64,000 nt of DNA, from the NCBI GenBank assembly GCA_043785105.1, contig JAYVXO010000072.1, positions 1 to 64,000 of the forward strand, in the 5' to 3' direction. Positions 1-7,148 of this stretch are shown here, one piece after another. The position numbers and the translations under genes are program-made. The notes under the pieces were generated by a model, which had not been told where the DNA came from, did not search any database, and was given only the letters and a program-made list of their open reading frames with translations. The DNA is from Fimbriiglobus sp043785105. GTDB lineage: Bacteria > Planctomycetota > Planctomycetia > Gemmatales > Gemmataceae. Every line of letters begins with the position of its first letter. Position 1 is the first letter of the stretch.

Positions 1-2
1 AC

Positions 3-92
3 TCAAGCGCGGAGACTTTGGGCTGGCTCATGCCCGCGACTATAGCCACCCTGCGGGACTTCGAGAACCCGACTCACAACACCACTGCGTAA
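3..92 (+). CDS. C-terminal tail of an unidentified protein (cut by left edge)
   Basis: An open frame enters from the left edge and ends at TAA 90-92, giving 29 residues that end in FENPTHNTTA. Codons mostly end in G or C, as in the neighbouring real genes, which favours this frame over the two alternatives. No function can be assigned from so short a tail. Confidence 0.35.
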   Translation, partial: SSAETLGWLMPATIATLRDFENPTHNTTA

Positions 93-101
93 CTCCTAAT
101 A

Positions 102-296
102 CTGAGTAAAACGAATGGAATCGAAATAAAATATGGCAAAGTCCAATTAACGGATGTTGGCAAAGAATTAGCCACAATCGCTGGGTCGGTTCCGAACGAA
201 GAATACCGCAATCGGGTTGTTGAAACTCTTCGTGGGTATGGATGGACCGTAGATGACAACGTGCCTTCGGATTCTTCCGATATGCCCAATATGTAA
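102..296 (+). CDS. possible small protein with non-ATG start
   Basis: The frame is open from just after the preceding stop to TAA 294-296 and reads as a soluble charged 64-residue peptide (includes GKVQLTDVGKELATIAG and VVETLRGYGWTVDD). No ATG, GTG or TTG lies in the 5' part; CTG at 102 is the best candidate start, so it could also be the 3' part of a broken gene. Third-position GC is lower than in the nuo genes, suggesting different origin. No family recognised. Confidence 0.3.
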   Translation: MSKTNGIEIKYGKVQLTDVGKELATIAGSVPNEEYRNRVVETLRGYGWTVDDNVPSDSSDMPNM

Positions 297-440
297 CCAC
301 GAAGCTTTCCTTTCAAAAAGCAACTCCGCATCGTAGAACATAGGCATGTTCCGACCACTTAACGACTGGTAGCGAACTATTCGAGTTAGTGACAATTTTT
401 GATTCGTGCCGTCTAGGCATCCACTTCGTCCAGTCGTTCC

Positions 441-468
441 TTGACGCACTTCAGAGCAGCGGTACATT
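441..468 (+). promoter_or_regulatory. candidate promoter for the nuo operon
   Basis: TTGACG (441-446) and TACATT (463-468) are separated by 16 bases and lie about 80 bases upstream of nuoA. This resembles a sigma-70 promoter. The rest of 297-548 shows no convincing gene. Inference from sequence only. Confidence 0.3.
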
Positions 469-548
469 AACTGCGGTTGCTTGTGAAGAATTTCACATAG
501 CGGCGGTTCTGTTTGCGGCGAACTTGTTACTGAGGGAGTGCTGATCCC

Positions 549-986
549 GTGCCGACTCCGGTTCTCACACCCGCTGGCCTCGAACCGGCGTTCGACCTGG
601 CGGCCTATTACCCGCTGCTGATTTACGCCGCCGTGGTGGTGGCGTTGGCGGTTGGTATTATCGCCAGTTCGCACGTTCCGTTTCTGAAGCCACGCAAAGC
701 GACCAAGGTGAAGCAGATGCCTTACGAGTCCGGCATGGACCCGATCGGGTCTGCGCGGATGCAGTTCGACGTGAAGTTTTATTTGATCGCCATTCTGTTT
801 CTGGTGTTCGATGTCGAACTACTATTCCTGTACCCGTGGGCGGTCACGGCGTATGCCGAAGGCGGCGACCCGACGTGGCGCGTGACGTTCGGCCCGATTG
901 TGTTCGTCGAAATCCTGATTTTCATCGCCACGCTGGTCATCGCGTACCTGTACGCTTGGCGAAAAGGGGTGTTCCAATGGCGATAA
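549..986 (+). CDS. nuoA: NADH-quinone oxidoreductase subunit A
   Basis: Small membrane subunit of respiratory complex I (NADH to quinone, proton-pumping, inner membrane). The 145-residue product has three hydrophobic segments (about residues 20-42, 75-98, 110-136). It carries the family hallmarks KQMPYESGMDP and the acidic FLVFDVELLFLYPWA stretch in the second helix. GTG start at 549 with GGGAG about ten bases upstream. It opens the nuo operon; its 3' end overlaps nuoB by ten bases, implying translational coupling. Slightly longer than the usual 120-147 range minimum; nothing else odd. Confidence 0.95.
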   Translation: MPTPVLTPAGLEPAFDLAAYYPLLIYAAVVVALAVGIIASSHVPFLKPRKATKVKQMPYESGMDPIGSARMQFDVKFYLIAILFLVFDVELLFLYPWAVTAYAEGGDPTWRVTFGPIVFVEILIFIATLVIAYLYAWRKGVFQWR

Positions 987-1567
987 AGCTCGACGAAAAT
1001 ATCTTCATCGGTCAACTCGATTCGCTGGCGAGTTGGGTGCGGAAGCACAGCCTGTGGCCGATGCCGTTTGCGACCGCGTGTTGCGGCATCGAACTGATGG
1101 CGACCGCCAGCAGCCGCTACGACATCGCCCGCTTCGGCTCCGAAGCCATGCGGTTCAGCCCACGCCAGTGCGATGTGATGATCGTGGCCGGCCGCGTAGT
1201 GATGAAAATGGTCCCGGTCATGCAGCGCATTTGGATGCAGATGAGTGAGCCGAAGTGGTGCATTAGCATGGGGGCGTGTGCGTCGTCCGGTGGAGTGTTT
1301 GATACCTACGCCGTGGTGCAGGGCATCGACCGCTTCATCCCAGTGGATGTGTACGTGCCCGGTTGCCCGCCACGCCCGGAACAACTGATTCGGGCCGTGT
1401 TGGACCTTCAAGAAAAAGTCCAAGCCACCGGCACCTTCAACGCCCGCGAGTTCGCCAAGCGCACCGCCCACGAAGGCCCCGCCCCCCTCGCCGCCCAACT
1501 GAACCCGCAAGACCTCGTCGTCGCCCCCGGAAACTTCCGCACCGGCACCCGCGTGAGCTTGAACTGA
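977..1567 (+). CDS. nuoB: NADH-quinone oxidoreductase subunit B
   Basis: Peripheral-arm subunit carrying the terminal 4Fe-4S cluster N2 that passes electrons to quinone. The 196-residue product shows the tandem cysteines in ATACCGIELMA, then GACASSGG and VPGCPPRPEQLI, together the N2 ligand set. ATG 977 is chosen because it lies inside the end of nuoA and gives a normal NuoB N-terminus; a longer open frame upstream is just frame overlap with nuoA. The C-terminal 35 residues beyond the conserved core are Ala/Pro-rich. It is followed by a 144-base inverted-repeat spacer before nuoC. Confidence 0.97.
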   Translation: MAIKLDENIFIGQLDSLASWVRKHSLWPMPFATACCGIELMATASSRYDIARFGSEAMRFSPRQCDVMIVAGRVVMKMVPVMQRIWMQMSEPKWCISMGACASSGGVFDTYAVVQGIDRFIPVDVYVPGCPPRPEQLIRAVLDLQEKVQATGTFNAREFAKRTAHEGPAPLAAQLNPQDLVVAPGNFRTGTRVSLN

Positions 1568-1711
1568 ACCACGAATCACACGAATCACACGAATGAAATC
1601 CGAACAGCCAAGAATTTAGTTTGATATTGAATGACGACTTGTTACTACCAAGTCGTAGTTGCATAAATTTTAATGCTTTATTCGTCCTATTCGTGTTATT
1701 CGTGGTGAATC
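1568..1711. repeat. inverted-repeat element, CACGAAT family (copy C1)
   Basis: The spacer between nuoB and nuoC is an imperfect palindrome. The left arm (1569-1594) repeats CACGAAT three times; the right arm (about 1680-1707) is its complement with ATTCGT repeated and ends GTGGTGAA. The interior is AT-rich. The right tip contributes GGTGA (1703-1707), four bases before the nuoC ATG, so the repeat appears to supply the ribosome binding site. A second copy of the same family lies at 4030-4147. Confidence 0.8.
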
Positions 1712-2224
1712 ATGATTTCGACTTACCTTGACGTGCTAAACGCGAAGTTCCCTGCCGAGTCGTTTAGCACCAGCGAGTTCAAAGACAACAAGCGGTTGTT
1801 GGTCCCGTCGGACAAGGCCGATACGGTGTTGTTCGACGTGTTAAAGTGCCTGAAAACCGAGTGCGGGTTCGACATGCTTTGCGATGTCGGCGGGATAGAT
1901 TACCTGAACTATCCGAACGCTGCTGACCGCTACGCCGTGGTGTACGCCTTGACTAATACCACGAGCGGTGAGCGAGTTTTCGTGAAGGCGTTCACCAACG
2001 ACCCGGAGCCGAATTTGCCGTCAGTGGTGGGGTTGTGGAAGGGTGCGGATTGGATGGAACGGGAAGTGTACGACATGTTCGGCGTGATCTTTACCGGCCA
2101 CCCGGACCTACGTCGCATCCTGCTCCCCGGCGAATTCACCAGCTTCCCGCTGCGAAAAGACTACCCGCTCCGTGGCTACGGCGAACGCCACAACTTCCCG
2201 ATCGTAACACGGGCGGAGAGTTAA
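1712..2224 (+). CDS. nuoC: NADH-quinone oxidoreductase subunit C
   Basis: 30-kDa-type structural subunit of the complex I peripheral arm. The 170-residue product has the family signature in order: CDVGGIDYL (about residue 50), a central beta-rich region, then WMEREVYDMFGVIFTGHPDLRRIL and FPLRKDYPLRGYGER near the C-terminus. It is a stand-alone C subunit, not the NuoCD fusion of enteric bacteria. ATG 1712 follows GGTGA provided by the flanking repeat. It is separated from nuoD by a GxxExxY gene with its repeats. Confidence 0.95.
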   Translation: MISTYLDVLNAKFPAESFSTSEFKDNKRLLVPSDKADTVLFDVLKCLKTECGFDMLCDVGGIDYLNYPNAADRYAVVYALTNTTSGERVFVKAFTNDPEPNLPSVVGLWKGADWMEREVYDMFGVIFTGHPDLRRILLPGEFTSFPLRKDYPLRGYGERHNFPIVTRAES

Positions 2225-2228
2225 GAAA

Positions 2229-2325
2229 GAAGATTCACCACAGAGGGCACGGAGAGCCACGGAGAGAAATCCAGAACGATTTTTTTCTTCTCTGTGGTTC
2301 TCTGTGCCCTCTGTGGTGAATCTTC
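2229..2325. repeat. inverted-repeat element, CACAGAGG family (copy A1)
   Basis: Long hairpin: left arm starts GAAGATTCACCACAGAGGG at 2229 and the right arm ends CCCTCTGTGGTGAATCTTC at 2325. Arms of about 35 bases flank a short T-rich centre that includes GAGAAATCCA. It directly precedes the GxxExxY gene. The same element recurs at five other complete or near-complete places in this window. Confidence 0.9.
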
Positions 2326-2337
2326 TTGGAGTGCAAA

Positions 2338-2733
2338 ATGCGAGATCAATTGAATCGGCTTTCTGAGACGATCATTGGTGCCGCGATTCGTGTTCATCAA
2401 GCTCTTGGACCTGGGTTATTGGAATCGAGCTATGAGGCTTGCCTGGAGTATGAACTGACTGATTCTGGGCTGGTAGTGGCTCGGCAAAAAGAACTCCCGG
2501 TGGTTTATCGTGGGGTTCGTGTCGAATGTGGATACCGGATTGATCTGCTGGTCAACGAATTAGTCATTGTTGAACTTAAGGTGGTCGAACGATTCGAGAA
2601 AATCCATGAAGCACAACTTCATACTTATTTGCGACTCTCGAATCTCAAGTTGGGCTTGCTATTGAATTTTAATGTCGTGCGACTCACCGATGGCATTAAG
2701 AGAATTGTTCGCGGTAACTTGGATTTAACATAA
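2338..2733 (+). CDS. GxxExxY protein (PD-(D/E)XK nuclease-like)
   Basis: The 131-residue product contains the family's namesake motif as GLLESSY (residues 26-32). A nuclease-like core follows: Asp69 in YRIDLLV, Glu79 and Lys81 in VELKVVE, then QLHTYLRL, as expected of PD-(D/E)XK folds. Function of the family is not established. ATG 2338 is preferred over the in-frame TTG 2326 because GGAG (2328-2331) sits six bases before it. The gene is inserted between nuoC and nuoD and is bracketed by a complete palindromic element upstream and one further arm downstream, suggesting it travels with that repeat. Not expected to be part of complex I. Confidence 0.85.
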   Translation: MRDQLNRLSETIIGAAIRVHQALGPGLLESSYEACLEYELTDSGLVVARQKELPVVYRGVRVECGYRIDLLVNELVIVELKVVERFEKIHEAQLHTYLRLSNLKLGLLLNFNVVRLTDGIKRIVRGNLDLT

Positions 2734-2740
2734 TTCTTAA

Positions 2741-2772
2741 CTCCGTGGCTCTCTGTGCCCTCTGTGGTGAAA
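2741..2772. repeat. single arm of the CACAGAGG repeat downstream of GxxExxY gene
   Basis: CTCCGTGGCTCTCTGTGCCC followed by TCTGTGGTGAA matches the right arm of copy A1. No left arm precedes it locally. Together with the left arm at 2229 it would form the outer ends of a roughly 540-base unit containing the GxxExxY gene. Confidence 0.8.
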
Positions 2773-2794
2773 TGATTTAGGTTTTAGGTGTAAC

Positions 2795-4021
2795 ATGCCG
2801 CTTGAAGCGATTGCCCCTGTGGATGAATCTGGTACCGACCGCGAGTACCATTACACGCTCAACTACGGGCCGCAGCACCCCGCTACGCACACCACATTGC
2901 GGTTGATACTCACGTTAGATGGCGAGACGATTGTGCGCTGTGTGCCGGACATCGGCTTCTTGCACTCGGGCTTTGAGAAGTTGGGTGAAGACCTCGATTT
3001 TAATCAATACGTCACCATTGTGGACCGGATGAATTATATATCCCCGGTCGCCAATGAGATTGCTTGGCACCACACGGTTGAGAAGCTTCTTGGCATTGAG
3101 ATTACGCCCCGCTGTAAATACATCCGCACCATTCTCGCTGAACTGGCGCGCATCTCGGATCACCTGTTGTGTGTGGGTGCAGCAGCGCTTGACTTGGGCG
3201 GGTTGACGGCGTTTTTGTATGCGTTTAACGAGCGGGAAAAGGTTTACAACATCATCGAGAATGCGTCCGGCCAGCGGTTCCACCCGAGCTACACGCGGGT
3301 GGGCGGGCTGATGGCGGACGTGAACGATTTGTTCGTGACGCAAGTGCGCGATTTCGCCAAGAGCTTCGCCAAGGTTCACGCGGACATTGTGCGAATGCTT
3401 AACAAAAACAAGATCTTTGTGGACCGCACCAAGGGCGTCGGCGTGTTGACGAAAGAGGAAGCGATCAACCGCAGTTGCACCGGCCCGGTGGCCCGCGCCG
3501 CCGGTGTCGTGCGCGACCTCCGCAAAGACGAACCGTACTTAGCCTATGGCGAACTGGCGGATTCGTTCAAGATCGTCTGCTCACGCGGCGGGGATTGTCT
3601 GAGCCGCTACTTGGTGCGCATGGATGAGATGTTGGAGTCCGCCAAGATCATTGCGGCGGCAGTGGAGAACATCCCAAGTGGACCCGTGAATGTTGCACTC
3701 GATGATAAGTTAACCATACCGGACAAGAGTGCAACATACCGTAGTATTGAAGGTCTGATCCAACACTTTGAACTGTTCATGTGGAACCGCCGGTTTCAAA
3801 CGCCGGTTGAAGAAGTGTACGGCGCGAACGAGACGGCCAACGGCGAATTGGGTTTCTACCTCGTGGCGGACGGCGGTGGCAAGGCGTGGCGTGCCCGAAC
3901 CCGGCCACCGTCGTTCATCCACTTCGCCACGTTCCCGCACCTGATCGAAGGCCATCAAATTAGTGACGTGCCTGCGGTGCTGGGCAGCTTGAACATTATC
4001 GCGGCAGAACTGGATCGGTAA
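2795..4021 (+). CDS. nuoD: NADH-quinone oxidoreductase subunit D
   Basis: 49-kDa-type subunit that forms the quinone-binding cavity next to cluster N2. The 408-residue product begins with NYGPQHPATHTTLRL, contains DIGFLHSGFEKLGE, YTRVGGLMADV, RSCTGPVARAAG and ends with VLGSLNIIAAELDR, all family features. Length is normal. ATG 2795 has AGGTG about six bases upstream. It is separated from nuoE by a CACGAAT-type repeat and a VapD-like gene. Confidence 0.97.
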   Translation: MPLEAIAPVDESGTDREYHYTLNYGPQHPATHTTLRLILTLDGETIVRCVPDIGFLHSGFEKLGEDLDFNQYVTIVDRMNYISPVANEIAWHHTVEKLLGIEITPRCKYIRTILAELARISDHLLCVGAAALDLGGLTAFLYAFNEREKVYNIIENASGQRFHPSYTRVGGLMADVNDLFVTQVRDFAKSFAKVHADIVRMLNKNKIFVDRTKGVGVLTKEEAINRSCTGPVARAAGVVRDLRKDEPYLAYGELADSFKIVCSRGGDCLSRYLVRMDEMLESAKIIAAAVENIPSGPVNVALDDKLTIPDKSATYRSIEGLIQHFELFMWNRRFQTPVEEVYGANETANGELGFYLVADGGGKAWRARTRPPSFIHFATFPHLIEGHQISDVPAVLGSLNIIAAELDR

Positions 4022-4029
4022 CCAAGATG

Positions 4030-4147
4030 TTCACCACGAATTACACGAATCGGACGAATAAGATTAATTTTGGATAGTGTGCCGCGAATCGTGTTGATAT
4101 GAATGTATTTGATTTCCATTCGTGTGATTCGTGCTATTCGTGGTGAC
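4030..4147. repeat. inverted-repeat element, CACGAAT family (copy C2)
   Basis: Left arm TTCACCACGAATTACACGAA starts at 4030; the right arm ends ATTCGTGCTATTCGTGGTGA at about 4146. The AT-rich interior is unrelated to that of C1. It has the same outer tip TTCACCAC/GTGGTGA as the CACAGAGG family. The right tip places GGTGA five bases before ATG 4152. Confidence 0.85.
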
Positions 4148-4223
4148 AAGTATGACAATCAGTGTTGTTGAACGATTTCAAACTGAAGTGCTTCGGCAAG
4201 GTTTGCCCGACCTCGGAGGCCGG

Positions 4224-4520
4224 ATGTACGCCATCTCGTTTGATATGGACATCGAGTCACTGCGGCAGCACTACGGCGACCCGTACAACGGTGCCTACTT
4301 GGAGATTCGCCGCGTGCTGGAAAGTTTCGGTTTCCGCTGGCAACAGGGCAGCACCTATTTCGGCGGTGAGACCGTGAACGCGGTGACGTGCGTGATGGCA
4401 GCGATGGAGCTAGCCCGGTCTCATGCGTGGTTTGCGCCGTCGGTGCGGGACATCCGCATGTTGCGGATCGAAGAAAACAACGACTTGATGCCAGCCGTGC
4501 AACAAGCTGCCGGTAATTGA
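4224..4520 (+). CDS. vapD: VapD family protein (Cas2-like, possible endoribonuclease toxin)
   Basis: The 98-residue product matches VapD along its length: MYAISFDMD at the N-terminus with the Asp pair expected of a Cas2-like ferredoxin fold, then FRWQQGSTYFG, ETVNAVTCV, WFAPSVRDIRMLRIEE and NNDLMPAV. VapD proteins are small ribonucleases in several pathogens. ATG 4224 is chosen because GGAGG (4215-4219) precedes it and VapD proteins normally begin here. An in-frame ATG at 4152, preceded by GGTGA from the repeat, would add 24 residues. No separate antitoxin is evident, though the short upstream stretch could encode one. It interrupts nuoD-nuoE; role in complex I is unlikely. Confidence 0.85.
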   Translation: MYAISFDMDIESLRQHYGDPYNGAYLEIRRVLESFGFRWQQGSTYFGGETVNAVTCVMAAMELARSHAWFAPSVRDIRMLRIEENNDLMPAVQQAAGN

Positions 4521-4526
4521 TTCACA

Positions 4527-5024
4527 ATGGGGGCGGCAATGCCTGTGTTGAGCGAACGTGTGAAGTCCGAGATTCAGTCCCTTCTGCCGCGTTACCCACG
4601 CAAGCAGGCGGTGACGTTGCCGGCGTTGCATTTGGTGCATGACGAGATGCGGTACGTGTCCACGGAAGCCATCGTCGAGATCGCTGCGTTGCTCGATTTG
4701 CACCCGTCCGAAGTGCAAGACACGATGACCTTCTACCAGTTCTTCAAGGAGAAGGAATCGGACAAACTCGGCACCAACCGCGTGTGGGTGTGCCGTGGGT
4801 TGGCGTGCATGTTACGCGGTGCCTATGAGTTGATTGAACATTGCGAAACGAAACTCGATGTGCACTGTGGTCATACCACGAAAGACGGCAAGATCACACT
4901 CGAATTCGCGGAATGTATCGGGGCATGTGACGGCGCCCCTGCCGTGTTGCTGAATGACGTGCATATGATGAATGTTGATGAGGCGGGTGCGGATCAGTTA
5001 TTCGCCGAACTCCAAGCGAAGTGA
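4527..5024 (+). CDS. nuoE: NADH-quinone oxidoreductase subunit E
   Basis: 24-kDa-type thioredoxin-fold subunit of the NADH dehydrogenase module, carrying 2Fe-2S cluster N1a. The 165-residue product has a helical N-terminal domain and the four cysteine ligands as VCRGLACML and FAECIGACDGAPAV. ATG 4527 is the first start; ATG 4539, preceded by GGGGGCGG, is at least as likely and would remove four residues. It begins six bases after vapD and its stop lies eight bases before the DUF433 gene, so all are probably co-transcribed. Confidence 0.95.
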   Translation: MGAAMPVLSERVKSEIQSLLPRYPRKQAVTLPALHLVHDEMRYVSTEAIVEIAALLDLHPSEVQDTMTFYQFFKEKESDKLGTNRVWVCRGLACMLRGAYELIEHCETKLDVHCGHTTKDGKITLEFAECIGACDGAPAVLLNDVHMMNVDEAGADQLFAELQAK

Positions 5025-5032
5025 GGTGGGAC

Positions 5033-5377
5033 ATGCAACTAGAAGATTTCCTAGACTTCAAGACTGAGCCGGTTGAACACATCCGGATCAAGGGAACCCG
5101 GATTGACATCGACCACGTGATTGAGTTGCACAAACGACACATGACACCGGAGCAGATCGCCGTTCACTTCGGCTGTCCGCTGGACCCTGTCCAAGTTTAC
5201 GCCACGATCACCTACTATCTGGCCAACAAGGACACTGTCGAATCCTACCTTGAACGTGGCGAAACGCGGTTTCGTGCCGCATACGAAGCTTACTTGTTGG
5301 CCCCGCCGTCGCCCGCAGCAGCGAGAATTCGCGCATTGAAGGCGGAAAAAGCGGCTACGCAGGATGCGACAACGTGA
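5033..5377 (+). CDS. DUF433 domain protein, probable antitoxin
   Basis: The 114-residue product contains a DUF433 domain: HIRIKGTRIDIDHVIELHK followed by a helix-turn-helix-like MTPEQIAVHFGCPLDPVQV and YATITYYLANKD. Such proteins are usually paired with DUF5615/PIN-like toxins and are thought to be their antitoxins. ATG 5033 has GAGGTGG just upstream; an in-frame start at 5021 would overlap nuoE. The end overlaps the next gene by four bases (GTGA), typical of toxin-antitoxin pairs. The C-terminal tail (from about residue 85) is Ala-rich and may bind the partner. Confidence 0.8.
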   Translation: MQLEDFLDFKTEPVEHIRIKGTRIDIDHVIELHKRHMTPEQIAVHFGCPLDPVQVYATITYYLANKDTVESYLERGETRFRAAYEAYLLAPPSPAAARIRALKAEKAATQDATT

Positions 5378-5745
5378 GCCAAGTACGATTTTTGCTCGAC
5401 GAGCAAATACCCGTTTACCTAGCCGATGCGGTGCGGGCCAGAGAACCAGCGGTCTCGGTCTACCAGGTTGGAGTTGATGTTGGAATGCCCCCGAAAGGCA
5501 CGCTTGACCCGGAAGTGTTACTTTTCGCGGAGGAGACCAACTTGGCGATAATTTCCTTCGATAAGCGAACCATGCGAGACCATGCGGATGACCATTTAGC
5601 AAATAGCCGTCACACATGGGGACTCTTTTTATTCCCGAACGGTCGAAAACTCTCTGCTGGTGATGCCGCTGAAGAACTGGTCATGATTTGGTCAACATCT
5701 GAAGCCGAAGAGTGGATCGACAGGGTTGAGTTTCTACCCTTTTAA
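5374..5745 (+). CDS. DUF5615 PIN-like protein, probable toxin
   Basis: The 123-residue product starts VRFLLDEQIPVYLADAV and contains IISFDKRTMRDH. These place conserved aspartates as in the Mut7-C/PIN-like nuclease fold of DUF5615. It overlaps the DUF433 gene by four bases with a GTG start, matching the usual antitoxin-toxin order. It is the likely ribonuclease half of a type II module. Its position between nuoE and nuoF makes it another accessory insertion in the operon. Activity is inferred from family membership. Confidence 0.78.
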   Translation: MSQVRFLLDEQIPVYLADAVRAREPAVSVYQVGVDVGMPPKGTLDPEVLLFAEETNLAIISFDKRTMRDHADDHLANSRHTWGLFLFPNGRKLSAGDAAEELVMIWSTSEAEEWIDRVEFLPF

Positions 5746-5766
5746 TGCGGACCGGAGAATCGTTTC

Positions 5767-7134
5767 GTGATGAATTTTGAACCCACACTCCTGGCTCGTG
5801 TTAACAACCCGCGCCCGGCTAGCGTCGATGCTTACCGCACCGATGGCGGCTATGCCACGTTTGAGCGGGTGTTGAAGGAAAAACAGCCCGTTGATGTCGT
5901 CACGCAGGTGAAGGACTCGGGGTTGCGGGGTAGAGGGGGCGCGGGGTTTCCGACGGGGTTAAAGTGGACGTTTTTGCCGAAGGACCATCCGGGGCCGATC
6001 TACTTGTGCATCAACGCGGACGAGTCGGAACCATGCACCTACAACAACCGCATTTTGATGGAGAAAGACCCGCACCAAGTCCTTGAGGGTGTCATGTTGG
6101 CGTGTTACGCCATCAAGTCACCCGTTGCCTACTTCTATATACGCTATGAGTATGGTGATGCGTATCGCGCGTTACAGGCCGCGATTGATGAATGTTACAG
6201 CGCCGGGTTGCTCGGCAAGAACATTCATGGCACCAACTTTAATTTGGATATTTACATGCACCGGGGGGCCGGGGCGTACATTTGTGGCGAAGAAACGGGG
6301 CTGATTGAATCACTCGAAGGCAAGCGGGCGTGGCCACGGATCAAGCCGCCGTTCCCCGCGATCGAAGGGGCGTTCCGCAAGCCGACGATCGTGAACAACG
6401 TCGAAACCCTCGCCTGCGTGACTCAGATTCTGCGGCGTGGCAATGACTGGTTTAAGTCACTCGGCGTGCCACCCGATCCGAAGAACCCACGTGATGCCGG
6501 GAGTTACGGGCCGAAGCTCTACACCATCGCAGGGCACGTCAACGAGCCGAAGTGCGTCGAATTGCCAATGGGGATTACGGTGCGGGACTTGGTCGAAAAG
6601 CACGGCGGCGGGGTGTGGAAGGGCCGCAAAGCGAAGTCGGTGAATCCGGGTGGCCTCAGCATGGGCTTCATTGACGTGAATGCGAAACTCAAGGATAGCG
6701 ACCTCACCGAGTACGACATTCCGTTGGACTTCAACGGCCCTGGCAAAGTTGGGTGCCTCGGGTTGGGGACTGCGGCCATTACGGTGATCGACGACCAGAC
6801 CAGCATGGTCGATGTGTTGCACAACGTCTGCCAGTTTTTTAGCCACGAGTCGTGTGGCCAGTGTACACCGTGCCGGGAAGGCACCGGGTGGATGTTGAAG
6901 ATCACCGATCGGCTTCGGCGGGGGCAGGGGCGGCGGGAAGATTTGGATATTTTAGTGGACGTTGCGGACCGGATCGGCATCATGCCGGGGACGACGATTT
7001 GTGGCCTGGCCGACGGCGCCGGGTGGCCAGTGAAGACCGCCATTCGTAAGTTTCGTGCGGAGTTTGACGCGGCCATCAAAGACGGCACGCGAAGCCAGTA
7101 CGCGAAATCGCTGGCGTTAGTCGGCGCCCACTAA
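5767..7134 (+). CDS. nuoF: NADH-quinone oxidoreductase subunit F
   Basis: 51-kDa-type subunit that binds NADH and FMN and holds 4Fe-4S cluster N3. The 455-residue product shows LRGRGGAGFPTGLKW (NADH/FMN site, about residue 50), CINADESEPCTYNNR, RGAGAYICGEETGLIESLEG, and the N3 ligands ESCGQCTPCREG plus TTICGLADGA. The start may be GTG 5767 or ATG 5770; GGAGA lies at 5754-5758. Somewhat longer than the usual 420-445 residues. A lipoprotein gene and a repeat array separate it from nuoG. Confidence 0.97.
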   Translation: MMNFEPTLLARVNNPRPASVDAYRTDGGYATFERVLKEKQPVDVVTQVKDSGLRGRGGAGFPTGLKWTFLPKDHPGPIYLCINADESEPCTYNNRILMEKDPHQVLEGVMLACYAIKSPVAYFYIRYEYGDAYRALQAAIDECYSAGLLGKNIHGTNFNLDIYMHRGAGAYICGEETGLIESLEGKRAWPRIKPPFPAIEGAFRKPTIVNNVETLACVTQILRRGNDWFKSLGVPPDPKNPRDAGSYGPKLYTIAGHVNEPKCVELPMGITVRDLVEKHGGGVWKGRKAKSVNPGGLSMGFIDVNAKLKDSDLTEYDIPLDFNGPGKVGCLGLGTAAITVIDDQTSMVDVLHNVCQFFSHESCGQCTPCREGTGWMLKITDRLRRGQGRREDLDILVDVADRIGIMPGTTICGLADGAGWPVKTAIRKFRAEFDAAIKDGTRSQYAKSLALVGAH

Positions 7135-7148
7135 ACGGAGGATGCCCG

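Noticed and set aside
168..674. 168-residue minus-strand frame before nuoA
   Set aside because: It overlaps the start of nuoA and has no recognisable domain or ribosome site.
1568..1711. Rho-independent terminator between nuoB and nuoC
   Set aside because: The arms are repeats separated by about 85 bases with no following T tract, and termination here would cut off most of the operon; a dispersed repeat explains it better.
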